NCBI RefSeq assembly: GCF_001641265.1
Contig: NW_020167523.1
Coordinates: forward strand, 186,001-250,000
From: Pseudogymnoascus destructans
Lineage: Eukaryota; Ascomycota; Leotiomycetes; Thelebolales; Thelebolaceae
Direction: 5' to 3'
Length of the DNA stretch: 64,000 bases
Every line of letters begins with the position of its first letter. Within the stretch, counting starts at the first letter, position 1. Under the pieces are notes generated by a model. The model saw only the letters and a list, made by a program, of their open reading frames with translations. It was not told the origin of the DNA and searched no databases. A program made the translations under genes and the position numbers. Positions 1 to 9,945 of this stretch are shown here, piece after piece.

Positions 1-529
1 ATATGTGAGCAAAGACGTGATATGATGTTCAACTCGTCTACGGCTACCCATTCTAACTTTAGTTTATGTGATAATTTTCGGAGTGATTCTGTTGATCAAT
101 CTATGTTGGCAGAGCACTTATGCGCTAGGAACTGGGCATAGGCTGCGGGCTTGAGCATGTTTGCTCCATTTACATGGGGCTTTTCGCGATGATCACCTGC
201 AGAAGAGCGAATGCGACAATCCTGGAGGGTTTCTCGGCATTTGATCTAGCTAGCAAGGTAACTGCTACCCTGGTATTTTCTCTTGATCTGGCGATAATTG
301 ACGGTTCGGGGCAAGGGAACGGGAGCATGTTTGAGAGTTCTGGATTAGCTGCATAACGCCACATAGCGTGAGAAGAGCAGGTTATAGAATTGTATTGCAC
401 GTGGTGTAGTTGCTTGGCCAAGGTTTTTTTAAAGGACAATATCACTACTTCTGGCGGTTGAAAGAGAAACCCGGGGTGCAGTTGATTCCTTTCTAGAAAT
501 CCGATAACCTGCTTAGAAGTGAGTGAATC
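1..529. other. No supported gene
   Basis: Short overlapping open frames exist on both strands, but none shows a recognisable domain, a splice pattern or coding-like structure. I see nothing supportable here beyond the 3' flank of the methyltransferase gene. Confidence 0.5.
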
Positions 530-1309
530 TCAACTCTTCGTGGCCACCGTGACCAACAACTCCATATCCATCTTAATCCCCTCCTCTGTAGTAATCTTCG
601 CCCATTCCAGCATCATCTCCTCCCTGGCCTGCGGCCTCAAGTCCAGCGGAATCCCCCCATACGTCTTCCCCGACGAACTCGTATCCAGCCACTCAACCAT
701 AGCCGCCCCATCCTTCGCCTCCTTGACAATAGTGTTCACCACTATCTCCCGCTTCTCCAACCCCGCCTCATTAAGCAGACTCTCAATCTCGCTCCTCTTC
801 AGGAACTTCGGCCCGCTCGTCAGGGGATACTTGGAGTACGGCTCCCGCGAGAGCACATCCGCCTTGATCTTCTCATGCGCTGCCTCGAAATCCCCCGACC
901 CCCCGGAAATCCCAACACGTCCCCCAGACTTCAGCACACGCGCGAACTCTTTCATTGCCGTCGCCTGGTCCTCCACCCAGTGGAACGTAGAGTTCACAAA
1001 CACCACATCGATGCTGTCTGACTCGAAACGTGAGAGGTCCTCGGCGCGGCCGACGTGGAACGAGAGATTTGACGTGGCGATCTCGTTGGCAAGGGCAATA
1101 CGCTCTTTACTTGGGTCGATACCTACTACGCTGCCGCTGGGGCCGACGATGTTGGAAATGTGGGCGGTGATGTCGCCGGGGCCACAGCCGACGTCGAGGA
1201 CGTGGTTGCCGGTGGTGATGTTGAGTCGTTCGAGGAGGAATTTACCGGCGTCGTATTGGGTGCCGTTGAGGGCTGTATAGCCTTTTGCTAATTCTTCGGT
1301 ATCGACCAT
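530..1309 (-). CDS. Class I SAM-dependent methyltransferase (UbiE/COQ5-like fold)
   Basis: The 259-aa single-exon protein probably transfers a methyl group from S-adenosylmethionine to a small molecule; the substrate is unknown. SAM-binding motif I (VLDVGCGPGD) lies at residues 37-46. The acidic ribose-binding residue follows in VVGIDPS (D65), and an AED motif lies near residue 89. I chose the ATG at 1309 because its context is a good Kozak match (GCCATGG); the frame stays open upstream to 1387, but that stretch looks non-coding. Length suits a free-standing small-molecule methyltransferase of the kind often found beside secondary-metabolite genes. Its divergent neighbour across about 1.5 kb is a P450, so the two may share a pathway, but no synthase is present to prove it. 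There is no signal peptide or membrane segment. The fold is confident; the reaction is inference. Confidence 0.85.
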   Translation of the reverse strand: MVDTEELAKGYTALNGTQYDAGKFLLERLNITTGNHVLDVGCGPGDITAHISNIVGPSGSVVGIDPSKERIALANEIATSNLSFHVGRAEDLSRFESDSIDVVFVNSTFHWVEDQATAMKEFARVLKSGGRVGISGGSGDFEAAHEKIKADVLSREPYSKYPLTSGPKFLKRSEIESLLNEAGLEKREIVVNTIVKEAKDGAAMVEWLDTSSSGKTYGGIPLDLRPQAREEMMLEWAKITTEEGIKMDMELLVTVATKS

Positions 1310-1389
1310 GGCTGTATTGGTATGATGTGTTGGTATGATGTGTGAGGTTATCTTTGATATTGTGGTCTCTTGATAGAAACTGAGCAAAT

Positions 1390-2125
1390 CCGCAGGCCTC
1401 CAGTCTTATTATACTTCTACCATGGATATTATTCCCCATCTGTACAGTGAAAGTGCATCGATGGTGAATTAAAGAATGGTGCCCCTGTCACTATTCCAAT
1501 ATTAAGGACACCCCCATGCCCCAGTACCTCCAGGCCCTGGAGTACCCTAATTGTGCTCAAAGTCGCGCGCACATGTGCGAGGTACTTTGAGCAGATTGGT
1601 TGATTATTCGCAATTCCCATCACAGCTCGGATAAACAAGCTCTGATCGCCTATGCCAAGCACGAATAATAACTTCAACTGGGACGGGACAAATACAGTAT
1701 ATACAATGTAACCTCGGGATAATGTTCATAACACCTCCAAATCCACCGTCCAACTACCTTGGTTGTTAGGGTCAACCTTGGGCATATTCCGACGATCATT
1801 TCCAGCCAACAAGCTCTACCGAGTAGATATCGAGCATGTCTATTCCCAGGTATATCCTCGTCGATCTTATTTGTAGCGCGAAGGTTACAGAGCACGTATC
1901 TTGTATGTACTCTGCAACTTCTAATGAAGATCAGCCAGTATAACTACCAAGGTGCTCTATATAGACTCATACCTTGGTAGGTATATGCTTACTCGTACTT
2001 TGCGTCAGGAATTGTTGAACGTGCAATGATCGTCTCCCCCCTAGTAGAAGTATAGTCCAATAAAATCCCGAGTAATGTTATGCTGCTTTACCATTCGTAC
2101 GTACGTGACGCGTTTGTATAGATTA
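1390..2125. other. Intergenic DNA, no gene seen
   Basis: This is part of the divergent spacer between the methyltransferase and P450 genes. It holds short palindromes around the repeated word ACCAAGGT near 1948-1975, but no coding signature. It probably includes the methyltransferase promoter. Confidence 0.5.
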
Positions 2126-2577
2126 GGGCAAAAGATCTATAAACCCTGCACCACCCCTGTAAAGATCTATATACCCAACGCTAACTATCAAAAGATTCTG
2201 CCGCATTTAGTCAGCATCGCTGGCCCGATGCCTCACTGTATGTAGCCAACCATGTTTCCCGTCTATAACACAGGTCCCACGGCGGAGGCCAAAGAAGGAG
2301 AGGTTCCAGAAGGAGGACCCACCGAGGAGAGTTGGGAGGGGAGAGGGAGCTTCTGGTGTTGGGCGCTGTTCTACTTGTGGGGACAGGTCCACAATATGAG
2401 AAGTTGCTGGTGCCCGCATGAGTAGGGCGCTTTCACGAGTATGGTAGGAGCAAGGTCAGTGGAGCAGCAGTGTCAAATGGGACATCAGGGTCAATGGAGT
2501 CACGGAGGAAGCCGAAGGCGGCAGCAGGGTATATGAATCCTTACAGGGGTGGTGCAGGGTATATAGATCTTTTGCCC
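2126..2577. mobile_element. MITE-like element with 37-bp terminal inverted repeats
   Basis: The left end (2126-2162) and the reverse complement of the right end (2541-2577) agree over about 37 bp with a single clear internal mismatch. Both begin GGGCAAAAGATCTATA and continue into CCCTGCACCACCCCTGTAA. Just inside each terminus, part of the repeat recurs (AAAGATCTATATACCC at 2161, and a degenerate form near 2525-2540), so the ends carry two iterations. The 452-bp interior has no transposase. A target-site duplication is not obvious. This fits a non-autonomous DNA transposon in the divergent promoter region of the methyltransferase and P450 genes. The family is not identified. Confidence 0.7.
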
Positions 2578-2824
2578 CTTTTTAAAACAGCGGAGAGGTG
2601 GAAACTGCGTACATGGGTCCCCTGTTAACAATCATAGACCCAAACTCCGTACTGCGGGCCTTCAAGGCTTCTCTCAGTGGCAGAGCTTATCCCAACATTG
2701 CGCGAGCCACGAGCTTGGCAAATATAACGTAAGAACAGCTGATTCAGAAAATCACTTGGAAGCGCACAAACTCACTTTATGGACAGCTGCATATTTCAAA
2801 AATTCACTTCGTCTTATCATCGTG

Positions 2825-4512
2825 ATGATTAGTCAATTCTCTGCGGCTTCAATAGCCGCGACGGCTGCCTTCCTCGTGAGTTCATCACTTACATTTGAGA
2901 AGTTTTGCTCATTATCACCAGGTCATTGCTGCCCTTATTCTCCAGATCATTCAGAGGCTATTCTTCCACCCTCTTCGTTCAGCTCCCGGACCATGGGCCA
3001 ACAGCATCTCTGAGATACCTGCCACCATAGCTTTGGTAACGGGAAATCAACACACATACTACAGGTCATTGCATGAGAAATATGGCCCGATCGTGCGAGT
3101 CTCCCCCGGGGAACTTAGCTTTGTCAGTGTTGAGGCACGAGAGGAAATTTACGGTCTACGAGTAGGTCAAATCACAGCGTAAAGTCTTCGGAATTAACCA
3201 ATCCATAGAAAGGCGGTTTGAACATGGAAAAGAGCGCCATCTTCCTTGGAGCTGTGGGCAGTGTCGAGGGACAAACTGGCGTCAGTTTGGCTTTGAACGC
3301 CGAGCACACTCGCCAGCGTAGGGCACTGGGCTACCTATTCACAAACACGGCGTTACTCCAGCATGAAAGCTTACTTCAACTACATGTAAATAAGCTCATT
3401 GCCGTGCTCAAGGAAAAGGAAGCCGAGAACCAACCCGTCGATGTCTCAAGTTGGTGTAAGCCTTCCCCAACCATACCCTCTCGTAATCACCCAACTAATA
3501 GCATACAGTCACCTACACCTCCTTCGATGTAATGGGCGACCTATGCTTCGCCGAACCCTTCGGATGCCTCGACCAGGCCTCAGCAACAGAATGGTCCACC
3601 TCCGTAATCAACGTCTTCATAGCCGCCACCTGGACCCAAGGCATCCGCCGTCTCTGCGGTGTAGGCACCCTCCTCGAGTCCCTAGCAACCAAACTCCTCG
3701 TCCCCGCAAAAGCTGCACAATGGCGAAACACCCACCTCAACAACTCACGGGAGAAGACAGCAAAACGCCTCGCGGACGGAGACCGCGACCACACCGACTT
3801 CATCTACCAGATCCTCAAACACAATGAAGCCAAAAACTCCCTTTCCGACACGGAAATCAAACTCAACATGGCCCTCTTCATCAGTGCTGGCACCGACACA
3901 ACAGCCACCACTCTGGCAGGGTGGACATACTACATCTGTGCCCACCCCGCTGTCTACACGCGCGTCGTGTCCGAGATCCGCTCGGCCATCGCAGACGCAG
4001 AAGACATTAAGTGGGAAAACGTCCGCAACCTCCGCTACCTCGAATCAACCATCCACGAAGCGCTCCGACTCTTCCCGCCGTCGGGTGCAAGCCAACAGCG
4101 CATTGTTCCCTGCGGCGGGGCAACGATTGACGGCTTCTACGTCCCAGCTGGCACGACTGTCGCTGTCTCCCCGTGGGCCTCGACGCGCTCGAAACTGAAC
4201 TTCCACGACCCCGACGACTTCCGTCCCGAGCGCTGGCTCGGCGAGGGAGAGGAATACGCGAATGACCGCCTCGGTGCGTCGTTACCATTCGGCACGGGAC
4301 CGAGAGTGTGTATTGGGCGGAACTTGGCGTATATGGAGATGCGACTTATAGCAGCACATTTGCTGTGGAGTTTTGACATGGCGATTGATCGGGGGAGGTA
4401 TGAGGAAGAGAATAGTCTTTGGGGGTTTGAGGGGAGGATGAAGACGCAGAAGGTGTTTCATTCGATGATGAAGCCGGAGTTGTGGGTGGGGTTGAAGGAG
4501 GTTGGGCGGTGA
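2825..4512 (+). CDS. Cytochrome P450 monooxygenase, four exons
   Basis: Exons are 2825-2875, 2922-3161, 3209-3455 and 3509-4512. The introns are 46, 47 and 53 bp, start with GT and end in AG. The joined frame is 513 codons plus stop, normal for a microsomal fungal P450. Residues about 8-30 form an N-terminal membrane anchor followed by a proline hinge (PLRSAPGPW), so the protein should face the cytosol from the ER and receive electrons from P450 reductase. The I-helix oxygen-activation motif AGTDTT is at 306-311. ExxR (EALR) and a PERW motif precede the haem-binding loop FGTGPRVCIG at 440-449, with C447 as the thiolate ligand. It resembles secondary-metabolism P450s such as averantin or isotrichodermin hydroxylases; the substrate cannot be told. 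No disabling change was found. It is divergent from the methyltransferase. Confidence 0.92.
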
Positions 4513-4679
4513 GGGTTGCCTGCATACAAACCCAGGACGCAAATTGCCATCCCCTCTCCATCTCACACAGCCTGTAATGCGGGGAGGCGTCATGATCACA
4601 ACGTGCTCGTGTTGCATTGTCTCATTGCCAGATGCAATAGCGATGGAGCACGTGGATGAGCGATGAAGCATATACCCGC

Positions 4680-4712
4680 CAAGTCCAAGAAACTGTCTGT
4701 TTCTTGGACTTG
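4680..4712. other. Perfect 14-bp inverted repeat downstream of P450
   Basis: Arms 4680-4693 and 4699-4712 (CAAGTCCAAGAAAC and its exact complement) are separated by 5 nt. The hairpin lies about 170 bp after the P450 stop codon. It could be a 3'-end RNA structure or a trace of a mobile element. No poly-T tract follows. Confidence 0.6.
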
Positions 4713-4990
4713 ACGTAACTGCGAACGAAGGGTGACTGCAGAGGGAGATCTAAAATAGAAAGGAGAAATTTGAAATCGAACATACCTTTTTTGCAGACCT
4801 ACTTGCTCAGTAGGCCACTTCAGCAGCTGCTACACTCGCGAGTATAGCAGCTGCGATGTGGTGTAGCTTTAGCCTAGAGTAGTTAGCTGCTGTATATAGC
4901 GTAATATACGATAATTTGAAGCTGGAGATGTCGTATATAGGTACATATGGTGATCCGCCTGTGATTCCGCCTATAAAAGTGATAATTATA

Positions 4991-6214
4991 ATGCCAGGAA
5001 GCCAGAGCCAAGCCCGAGGTCAAAGCCGGAGACAGAGAACGAGGATCATATCGTTGTCGGGTATTCTTGTCATCCTCGCAAGTATAGTAGAGGACGAAGA
5101 AGAAGAGCACCGAATAAGGGCTCGGCGTCGTCAGTATCATCATCGCCGTCATATTCAGCAACGCCGGCGCATCTTATTTGAGAGTTTGGACGATATCCAA
5201 GCACGGCAACTACTACGGTAAGCACTCCTCTTCTTTGTCCCTTTTCATTTATAATAACTAATTAACTATGTATATAGTTTCTCGATGAGTGAGATCCAGC
5301 AACTTACTATACTCTTTCAGCTCCATAATGTGCCATGGAGCGGTAGAGTACAGCCAGCTCCAAGGATGGCACTTTGCGTTGTATGTGCCCGGCTTACATT
5401 TCCAGGGCGGTGGGCATCACTTGCTGATATATTCGGCCGCTCTATAGCCTGGTTAAGTACTGTATTTACAGATACAGTACTCTTCCTATATCAGTCTTAC
5501 TCAAGGATGCTTCAATGGCACCCTCGACTTACATATGAGAAGTTAGAGGAGTTCGCAGTAGCTATTAAGAGAGTAGGGGGCGCAGATGGGGTTTGGGGCT
5601 TTGCCGATGGTACTTTTCGGTCTCACCAGCGTCCGCAAGAGCAAGACGCTCAGCGGCTCGTATTCTCAGGCCATAAACGGGCTCATGGAATCAACTACCA
5701 AGCAGTAGTAACTCCTGATGGTTTAATATCATCACTAACAGGCCCGTGGCCTGGTCCTGTAAATGATTGGACGATGTGGTGGCGCTCTGGTGTAGAGGTG
5801 CATATACGAGAGGTAATAGTATTCTATTATTATATTACAATACTAATAACCATCTAGGTTATGCAAGACCATGATCTATTATATCTCTATGGTGATCCTG
5901 TATACCAAGCAGGTTATGGTATGGCTTGCCCATGGGCGCACCCACAGGGTAGACACTTTCTTTCAGATGAAAGGAAGGCTTGGAATAGAGCCCTCTCTTT
6001 GGTCCGAATTGCTGTAGAACAGGCGTTTGGAGGAGTACAGGTTCTATGGACATATACAGTATTTCGAAAGGCACTCCGTTCAGGATATCAGCCAGTTGGG
6101 GTTTACTATCCTGTTGCAGTTCTATTATCAAATTGCTTTATATGCTTCCATCACACATCAGCATCTGGATCACTGTTTGTAGTGCCTCCACCATTAATAG
6201 AAATTATAAACTAA
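4991..6214 (+). CDS. DDE_4-type (PIF/Harbinger-like) transposase
   Basis: Exons are 4991-5217, 5278-5812 and 5858-6214, with introns of 60 and 45 bp (GTAAGC...TAG and GTAATA...TAG). The joined frame is 372 aa. An upstream in-frame ATG at 4928 would add 21 residues. The N-terminus is basic (SRRQRTR, RIRARRR). The catalytic core reads GFADGTFR (first D), GPVNDWTMW (second D) and VEQAFGGVQ (E), as in the DDE_4 endonuclease family. The core itself is open, but the present stop codon is completed by the first base of the pogo-A element inserted at 6214, so the native C-terminus ran slightly further. It would cut and join the element's ends in the nucleus. The element is now split, so mobility is unlikely. 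Confidence 0.8.
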
Positions 6215-8053
6215 CGTATTTCACAAGCGAGTTGGCCACCCAAGCAAGTTGGCCACCAAAACACCAAAACGCGTCAACTTGACTACAGTCAACTATGCCA
6301 CAACCAACACAAGCCCAATCCTCAAATCAAGAGGGTAGAATACTATTAGCTATTCAGGCACTAAAGGAACGTCAATTTAAGAGTGTCCGAGCTGCTGCAT
6401 TATCATACGACGTGTCACGTAGTACCCTTACCAACAGAATGAATGGAATGACCTCCCGACGTGATTCTACCCCAAAATCACAAAACCTAACTTCGTACGA
6501 AGAGTCAGCTCTTGTTCAGTATATTCTCGACCTAGATTCGCGTGGATTTCCGCCCCGGCCGCAAGCTGTGCAAGAAATGGCAGACCTACTACTCTCCGAA
6601 CGAGGTGAGAGCCCTACTGGGAAGAACTGGACTAGTAACTTCATAACGCGTCGTACGGAACTTAAAGCAAAGTTTAGTCGGAAGTACGATTACAAACGAG
6701 CAAAATGCGAAGATCCAAAGATAATTGAAGGGTGGTTCACCCTCGTACGAAACACAGTCGCAAAATATGGCATCTTAGAGCAGGACATCTACAACTTTGA
6801 TGAAGCAGGTTTCGCAATGGGAGTTATTGCTACTGCAAAGGTAGTCACAAGCTCAGAAGCAAAGAGCCGTCCGAAGACTATACAGCCAGGGAATAGAGAG
6901 TGGGTGTCAATTATCCAAGGTGTTAATTCGTACGGATGGGCACTCCCGCCGTTCATTATTTTCAAGGCGCAGAATCACCTCTCAGCTTGGTACGAAGACT
7001 CAGGATTACCAGACAATTGGGTGATTACGCTTAGTGAGAATGGGTGGACTTCAAATTCAATTGGGTATGAGTGGATTCAACACTTCAATCGACATACAAA
7101 TGCTCGTACGGTCGGAACCTATCGCCTTCTTATTCTTGATGGACATGAGAGCCACATCTCTGCTCAATTTCAACACTACTGCACAGAACGGAAGATAATT
7201 ACCCTCTGTATGCCACCACACTCATCACACATTCTTCAGCCTCTTGATGTGAGCTGCTTTGCGCCACTAAAGCTTTCGTACGGAAAGCAGATTGAAACCT
7301 TCGTACGGAACCGGCTAAACCACATCACAAAGCTTGAGTTCCTCTCTGCATTCAAAGAAGCATTCAAAGCTACGTTTACAGAGCAGAACATCAAGAGCGG
7401 ATTCCGAGCTACAGGACTAGTTCCGTACGAGCCACAGAGTGTCCTCTCTCACTTAAATCTACGCTTAAGGACTCCAACACCTCCTATAGTTGAGAGTGAC
7501 AATTGGACTTCAAAGACTCCTCAAACTATAAGGGAGCTTAACTTTCAAACAGAGCACATTAAGAACCGCATCGTACGACATCAGAATAGCTCTCCTACCT
7601 CAATTAATGATGCTGTTAGCTGCCTTGTTAAAGGGGCGGAAATGATGATGCATTCTGCTGTTCTACTTAAGGCAGAAGTTAAGGCTCTACAAGCGGCAAA
7701 TGAACAGAAAAAGAGGAGGGAAAGGAAGCGCAAGAGGCGTATAATGCAAGGGGGCAGTCTCTCCGTACGAGAGGGAGAGGATATGCTTCAGAGTGCTGAG
7801 GTAGAAGCTCAAGTCCGTACGGAGGTGGCAAGTGAGCATTGTCGGCAGGTGGGTTCTACAGGCCGACAGAAGCGCTGTGGCATATGTGGTATTATGGGCC
7901 ATAACTCCCGTACATGTACGAGGCACAAGGATTCAATTACGATCGAATAAGGGTCATTATGTAGGGTGGTGGTGTAGTAGTAGGCAGTAATAGTCAATTT
8001 TGGTGTTTTGGTGGCCAACTTGCTTGGGTGGCCAACTCGCTTGTGAAATACGT
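6214..8053 (+). mobile_element. Pogo/Fot1-type transposon, family A, copy 1
   Basis: This is a 1840-bp element flanked by TA duplications (6212-6213 and 8054-8055). Its inverted termini start ACGTATTTCACAAGCGAG and contain two GTTGGCCACC iterations over about 55 bp. It encodes one intact transposase. It sits inside the Harbinger-like element, 12 bp from pogo-B. A second copy at 20354-22193 has the same length, and I found only one base difference between them. The family carries an unusual array of CGTACG palindromes (see findings). Confidence 0.95.
6295..7950 (+). CDS. Pogo/Fot1-type transposase with C-terminal zinc knuckle (family A)
   Basis: The intact 551-aa protein catalyses cut-and-paste transposition at TA sites. 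Residues about 14-55 form a psq-like helix-turn-helix and about 68-135 a CENP-B/Tc5-type DNA-binding domain. The DDE_1 catalytic acids are D169 (YNFDEAGF), D282 (LDGHESH) and D318 (QPLDVSCF), a DD35D spacing. A basic, probably coiled-coil segment (about 455-485) precedes a CCHC zinc knuckle with C528, C531, H536 and C541. The ATG at 6295 is the first in frame and lies 81 bp inside the element. No stop or frameshift is present and the second copy encodes the same protein, so the enzyme is probably functional or only recently silent. Confidence 0.93.
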   Translation: MPQPTQAQSSNQEGRILLAIQALKERQFKSVRAAALSYDVSRSTLTNRMNGMTSRRDSTPKSQNLTSYEESALVQYILDLDSRGFPPRPQAVQEMADLLLSERGESPTGKNWTSNFITRRTELKAKFSRKYDYKRAKCEDPKIIEGWFTLVRNTVAKYGILEQDIYNFDEAGFAMGVIATAKVVTSSEAKSRPKTIQPGNREWVSIIQGVNSYGWALPPFIIFKAQNHLSAWYEDSGLPDNWVITLSENGWTSNSIGYEWIQHFNRHTNARTVGTYRLLILDGHESHISAQFQHYCTERKIITLCMPPHSSHILQPLDVSCFAPLKLSYGKQIETFVRNRLNHITKLEFLSAFKEAFKATFTEQNIKSGFRATGLVPYEPQSVLSHLNLRLRTPTPPIVESDNWTSKTPQTIRELNFQTEHIKNRIVRHQNSSPTSINDAVSCLVKGAEMMMHSAVLLKAEVKALQAANEQKKRRERKRKRRIMQGGSLSVREGEDMLQSAEVEAQVRTEVASEHCRQVGSTGRQKRCGICGIMGHNSRTCTRHKDSITIE

Positions 8054-8065
8054 TATATACATGTA

Positions 8066-9925
8066 ACGTGGTTTATCAGTACGTCGGACATATCAGTACC
8101 TCGGACACTTTTCCCGAATTTCCTACCCTCTAACTTCACAACGCGTTTTTTCCACCTTTTATTATGTCACTGATTACCCAAGAAGCAAAAATCATTCTAG
8201 CTATCGAGGCTATCCGAACATCAAAAAATCTAAGTCGTCGGAAGGCTGCTAAGCTCTATGAAGTACCTCATTCTACACTCTGCGACAGAATGAACGGCTG
8301 AACTACTGTCTACGAACGCCGGCCTGCAATGATGAAATTAACTATACTAGAAGAGGAGGTGGTTATTCGGAATATACTTGATATGGATTCAAGAGGATTT
8401 GCACCCCGGCTTGCTGGTGTAGAAGATATGGCAAATTTTATACTCGAATCGCGTGGAGGGAGGCGCGTCAGGAAGCTCTGGGCCCACCGATTTGTACAAC
8501 GACGTCCAGAATTAAAGATGCGTTTTAATCGCGTTTACGACTTCCAAAGGGCCTTGTGCGAAGATCCTGAACTAATTGGCGCATGGTTTCGACTAGTGGA
8601 AAATATGAGGGCAAAATATGGTGTTTTGGACTGCGACTTCTATAACTTTGACGAAACTGGGTTTATGATGGGTGTGATTTGCCCTGCAATGGTTGTTACC
8701 CGTGCAGATCGACTTGGCAGAGGTAAGGCAGTTCAGCCAGGGAATCGGGAATGGGCTACAGCGATTGCTTGTATCAACAGTGACGGCTGGAGTATTCCTC
8801 CATTTTTGGTAGTTAAAGGCAAGAATCATCTTGCAAATTGGTATACAGACGGCGGCCTTCCACACAACTGGGTTGTTAAACCGACATGCAATGGATGGAC
8901 AAACAATGAGACGGGTCTAGAATGGTTGAAACACTTCGACAAACATACTGCTGTTCGTGCAAGGGGTCCATATCGAATGCTGGTGTTAGACGGGCACGAG
9001 AGTCATGAATCGGCCGAGTTCCAAGAGTACTGCAAGGCACACAACATTATAACTCTTGGACTACCTCCCCACTCGTCTCATTTAACTCAGCCACTTGATG
9101 TCGGGTGCTTTAGTGTGTTGAAGCGGGCATATGGTCGGCAGATTGAGACCTTCATTAAGGCTCATATCAACCACATTACCAAGGTCGAGTTCTTTCTCGC
9201 CTTTAGAGCAGCATATCTGGAATCCATGACAGCCCAAAACGCCCAGTCCGGGTTCCGCAGAGCTGGCTTAGTGCCTTTCGACCCGCAAGCAGTCCTTTCA
9301 AAGCTTGACGTGAGGTTACGGACTCCAACTCCCTCTAGACCCTCTACTGCCAACACCAACACTTGGGTCTCCCAGACCCCTTCCAACCCAACTGAAGCTC
9401 TTTCACAAACAACCCTCGTTCGAAATCGAATTGCCCGTCACCAAGGAAGCTCGCCAACTCCACTCTTCGGGACAGTTATTGCATTGGCAAAGGGTACGGA
9501 GCGACTAGCACATGAGAACACCCTTCTGTCTGCTGAGGTACGTACCCTTCGAGCAGCCAATGAAGCCCTTAGCAAACGCCGCAGGGCTAAAAAGGCTCGT
9601 GTCCGTGAAGGAGGTGCACTTATAGTAGAGGATGCACAGGCTATTATCGCACAAAAGGGTGTGGATGAGCAGGTACGACGCGACGTACGTGCGGTTGGGG
9701 GTAGTCGCAAGGAGGGGCAACCGTCTAGGCGATGCTGTGGGATCTGTGGAAAAGCTGGTCATAATGCGCGAACTTGTCAAGAAGCTATAGATATGTCTAG
9801 TTCATCTGATTCCGCTTAGTTATAGTTAATTTAATATGTTATGGTTGATTTATTGATATTCAAAGTAGAATGCCAATGAAAAGTGTCCGAGGTACTGATA
9901 TGTCCGACGTACTGATAAACCACGT
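8066..9925 (+). mobile_element. Pogo/Fot1-type transposon, family B
   Basis: This is a 1860-bp element with TA on both sides (8064-8065 and 9926-9927). The termini are inverted copies beginning ACGTGGTTTATCAGTACG, with two CAGTACSTCGGACA iterations per end. It lies 12 bp after pogo-A in the same orientation, in the body of the Harbinger-like element. Its transposase gene has one premature stop. Confidence 0.93.
8164..9819 (+). pseudogene. Pogo-type transposase, family B, one nonsense codon
   Basis: Starting from the ATG at 8164 the frame encodes the N-terminal helix-turn-helix. It stops at TGA 8299-8301, after CDRMNG, then stays open to 9819. The second part (from about 8329, 496 codons) holds the CENP-B-like domain, the catalytic stretches YNFDETGF, LDGHESH and QPLDVGCF, a basic segment, and a CCHC knuckle (CGICGKAGHNARTC). 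In the other families the stop region has an uninterrupted arginine-rich linker. Only this single disabling change was seen, so the copy died recently or may have re-initiated downstream. Confidence 0.85.
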
Positions 9926-9945
9926 TATATCTATTATATCCCTTT

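Noticed and set aside
530..4512. Secondary-metabolite gene cluster
   Set aside because: Only a methyltransferase and a P450 are present. No polyketide, peptide or terpene synthase lies in the window, so a cluster cannot be claimed.
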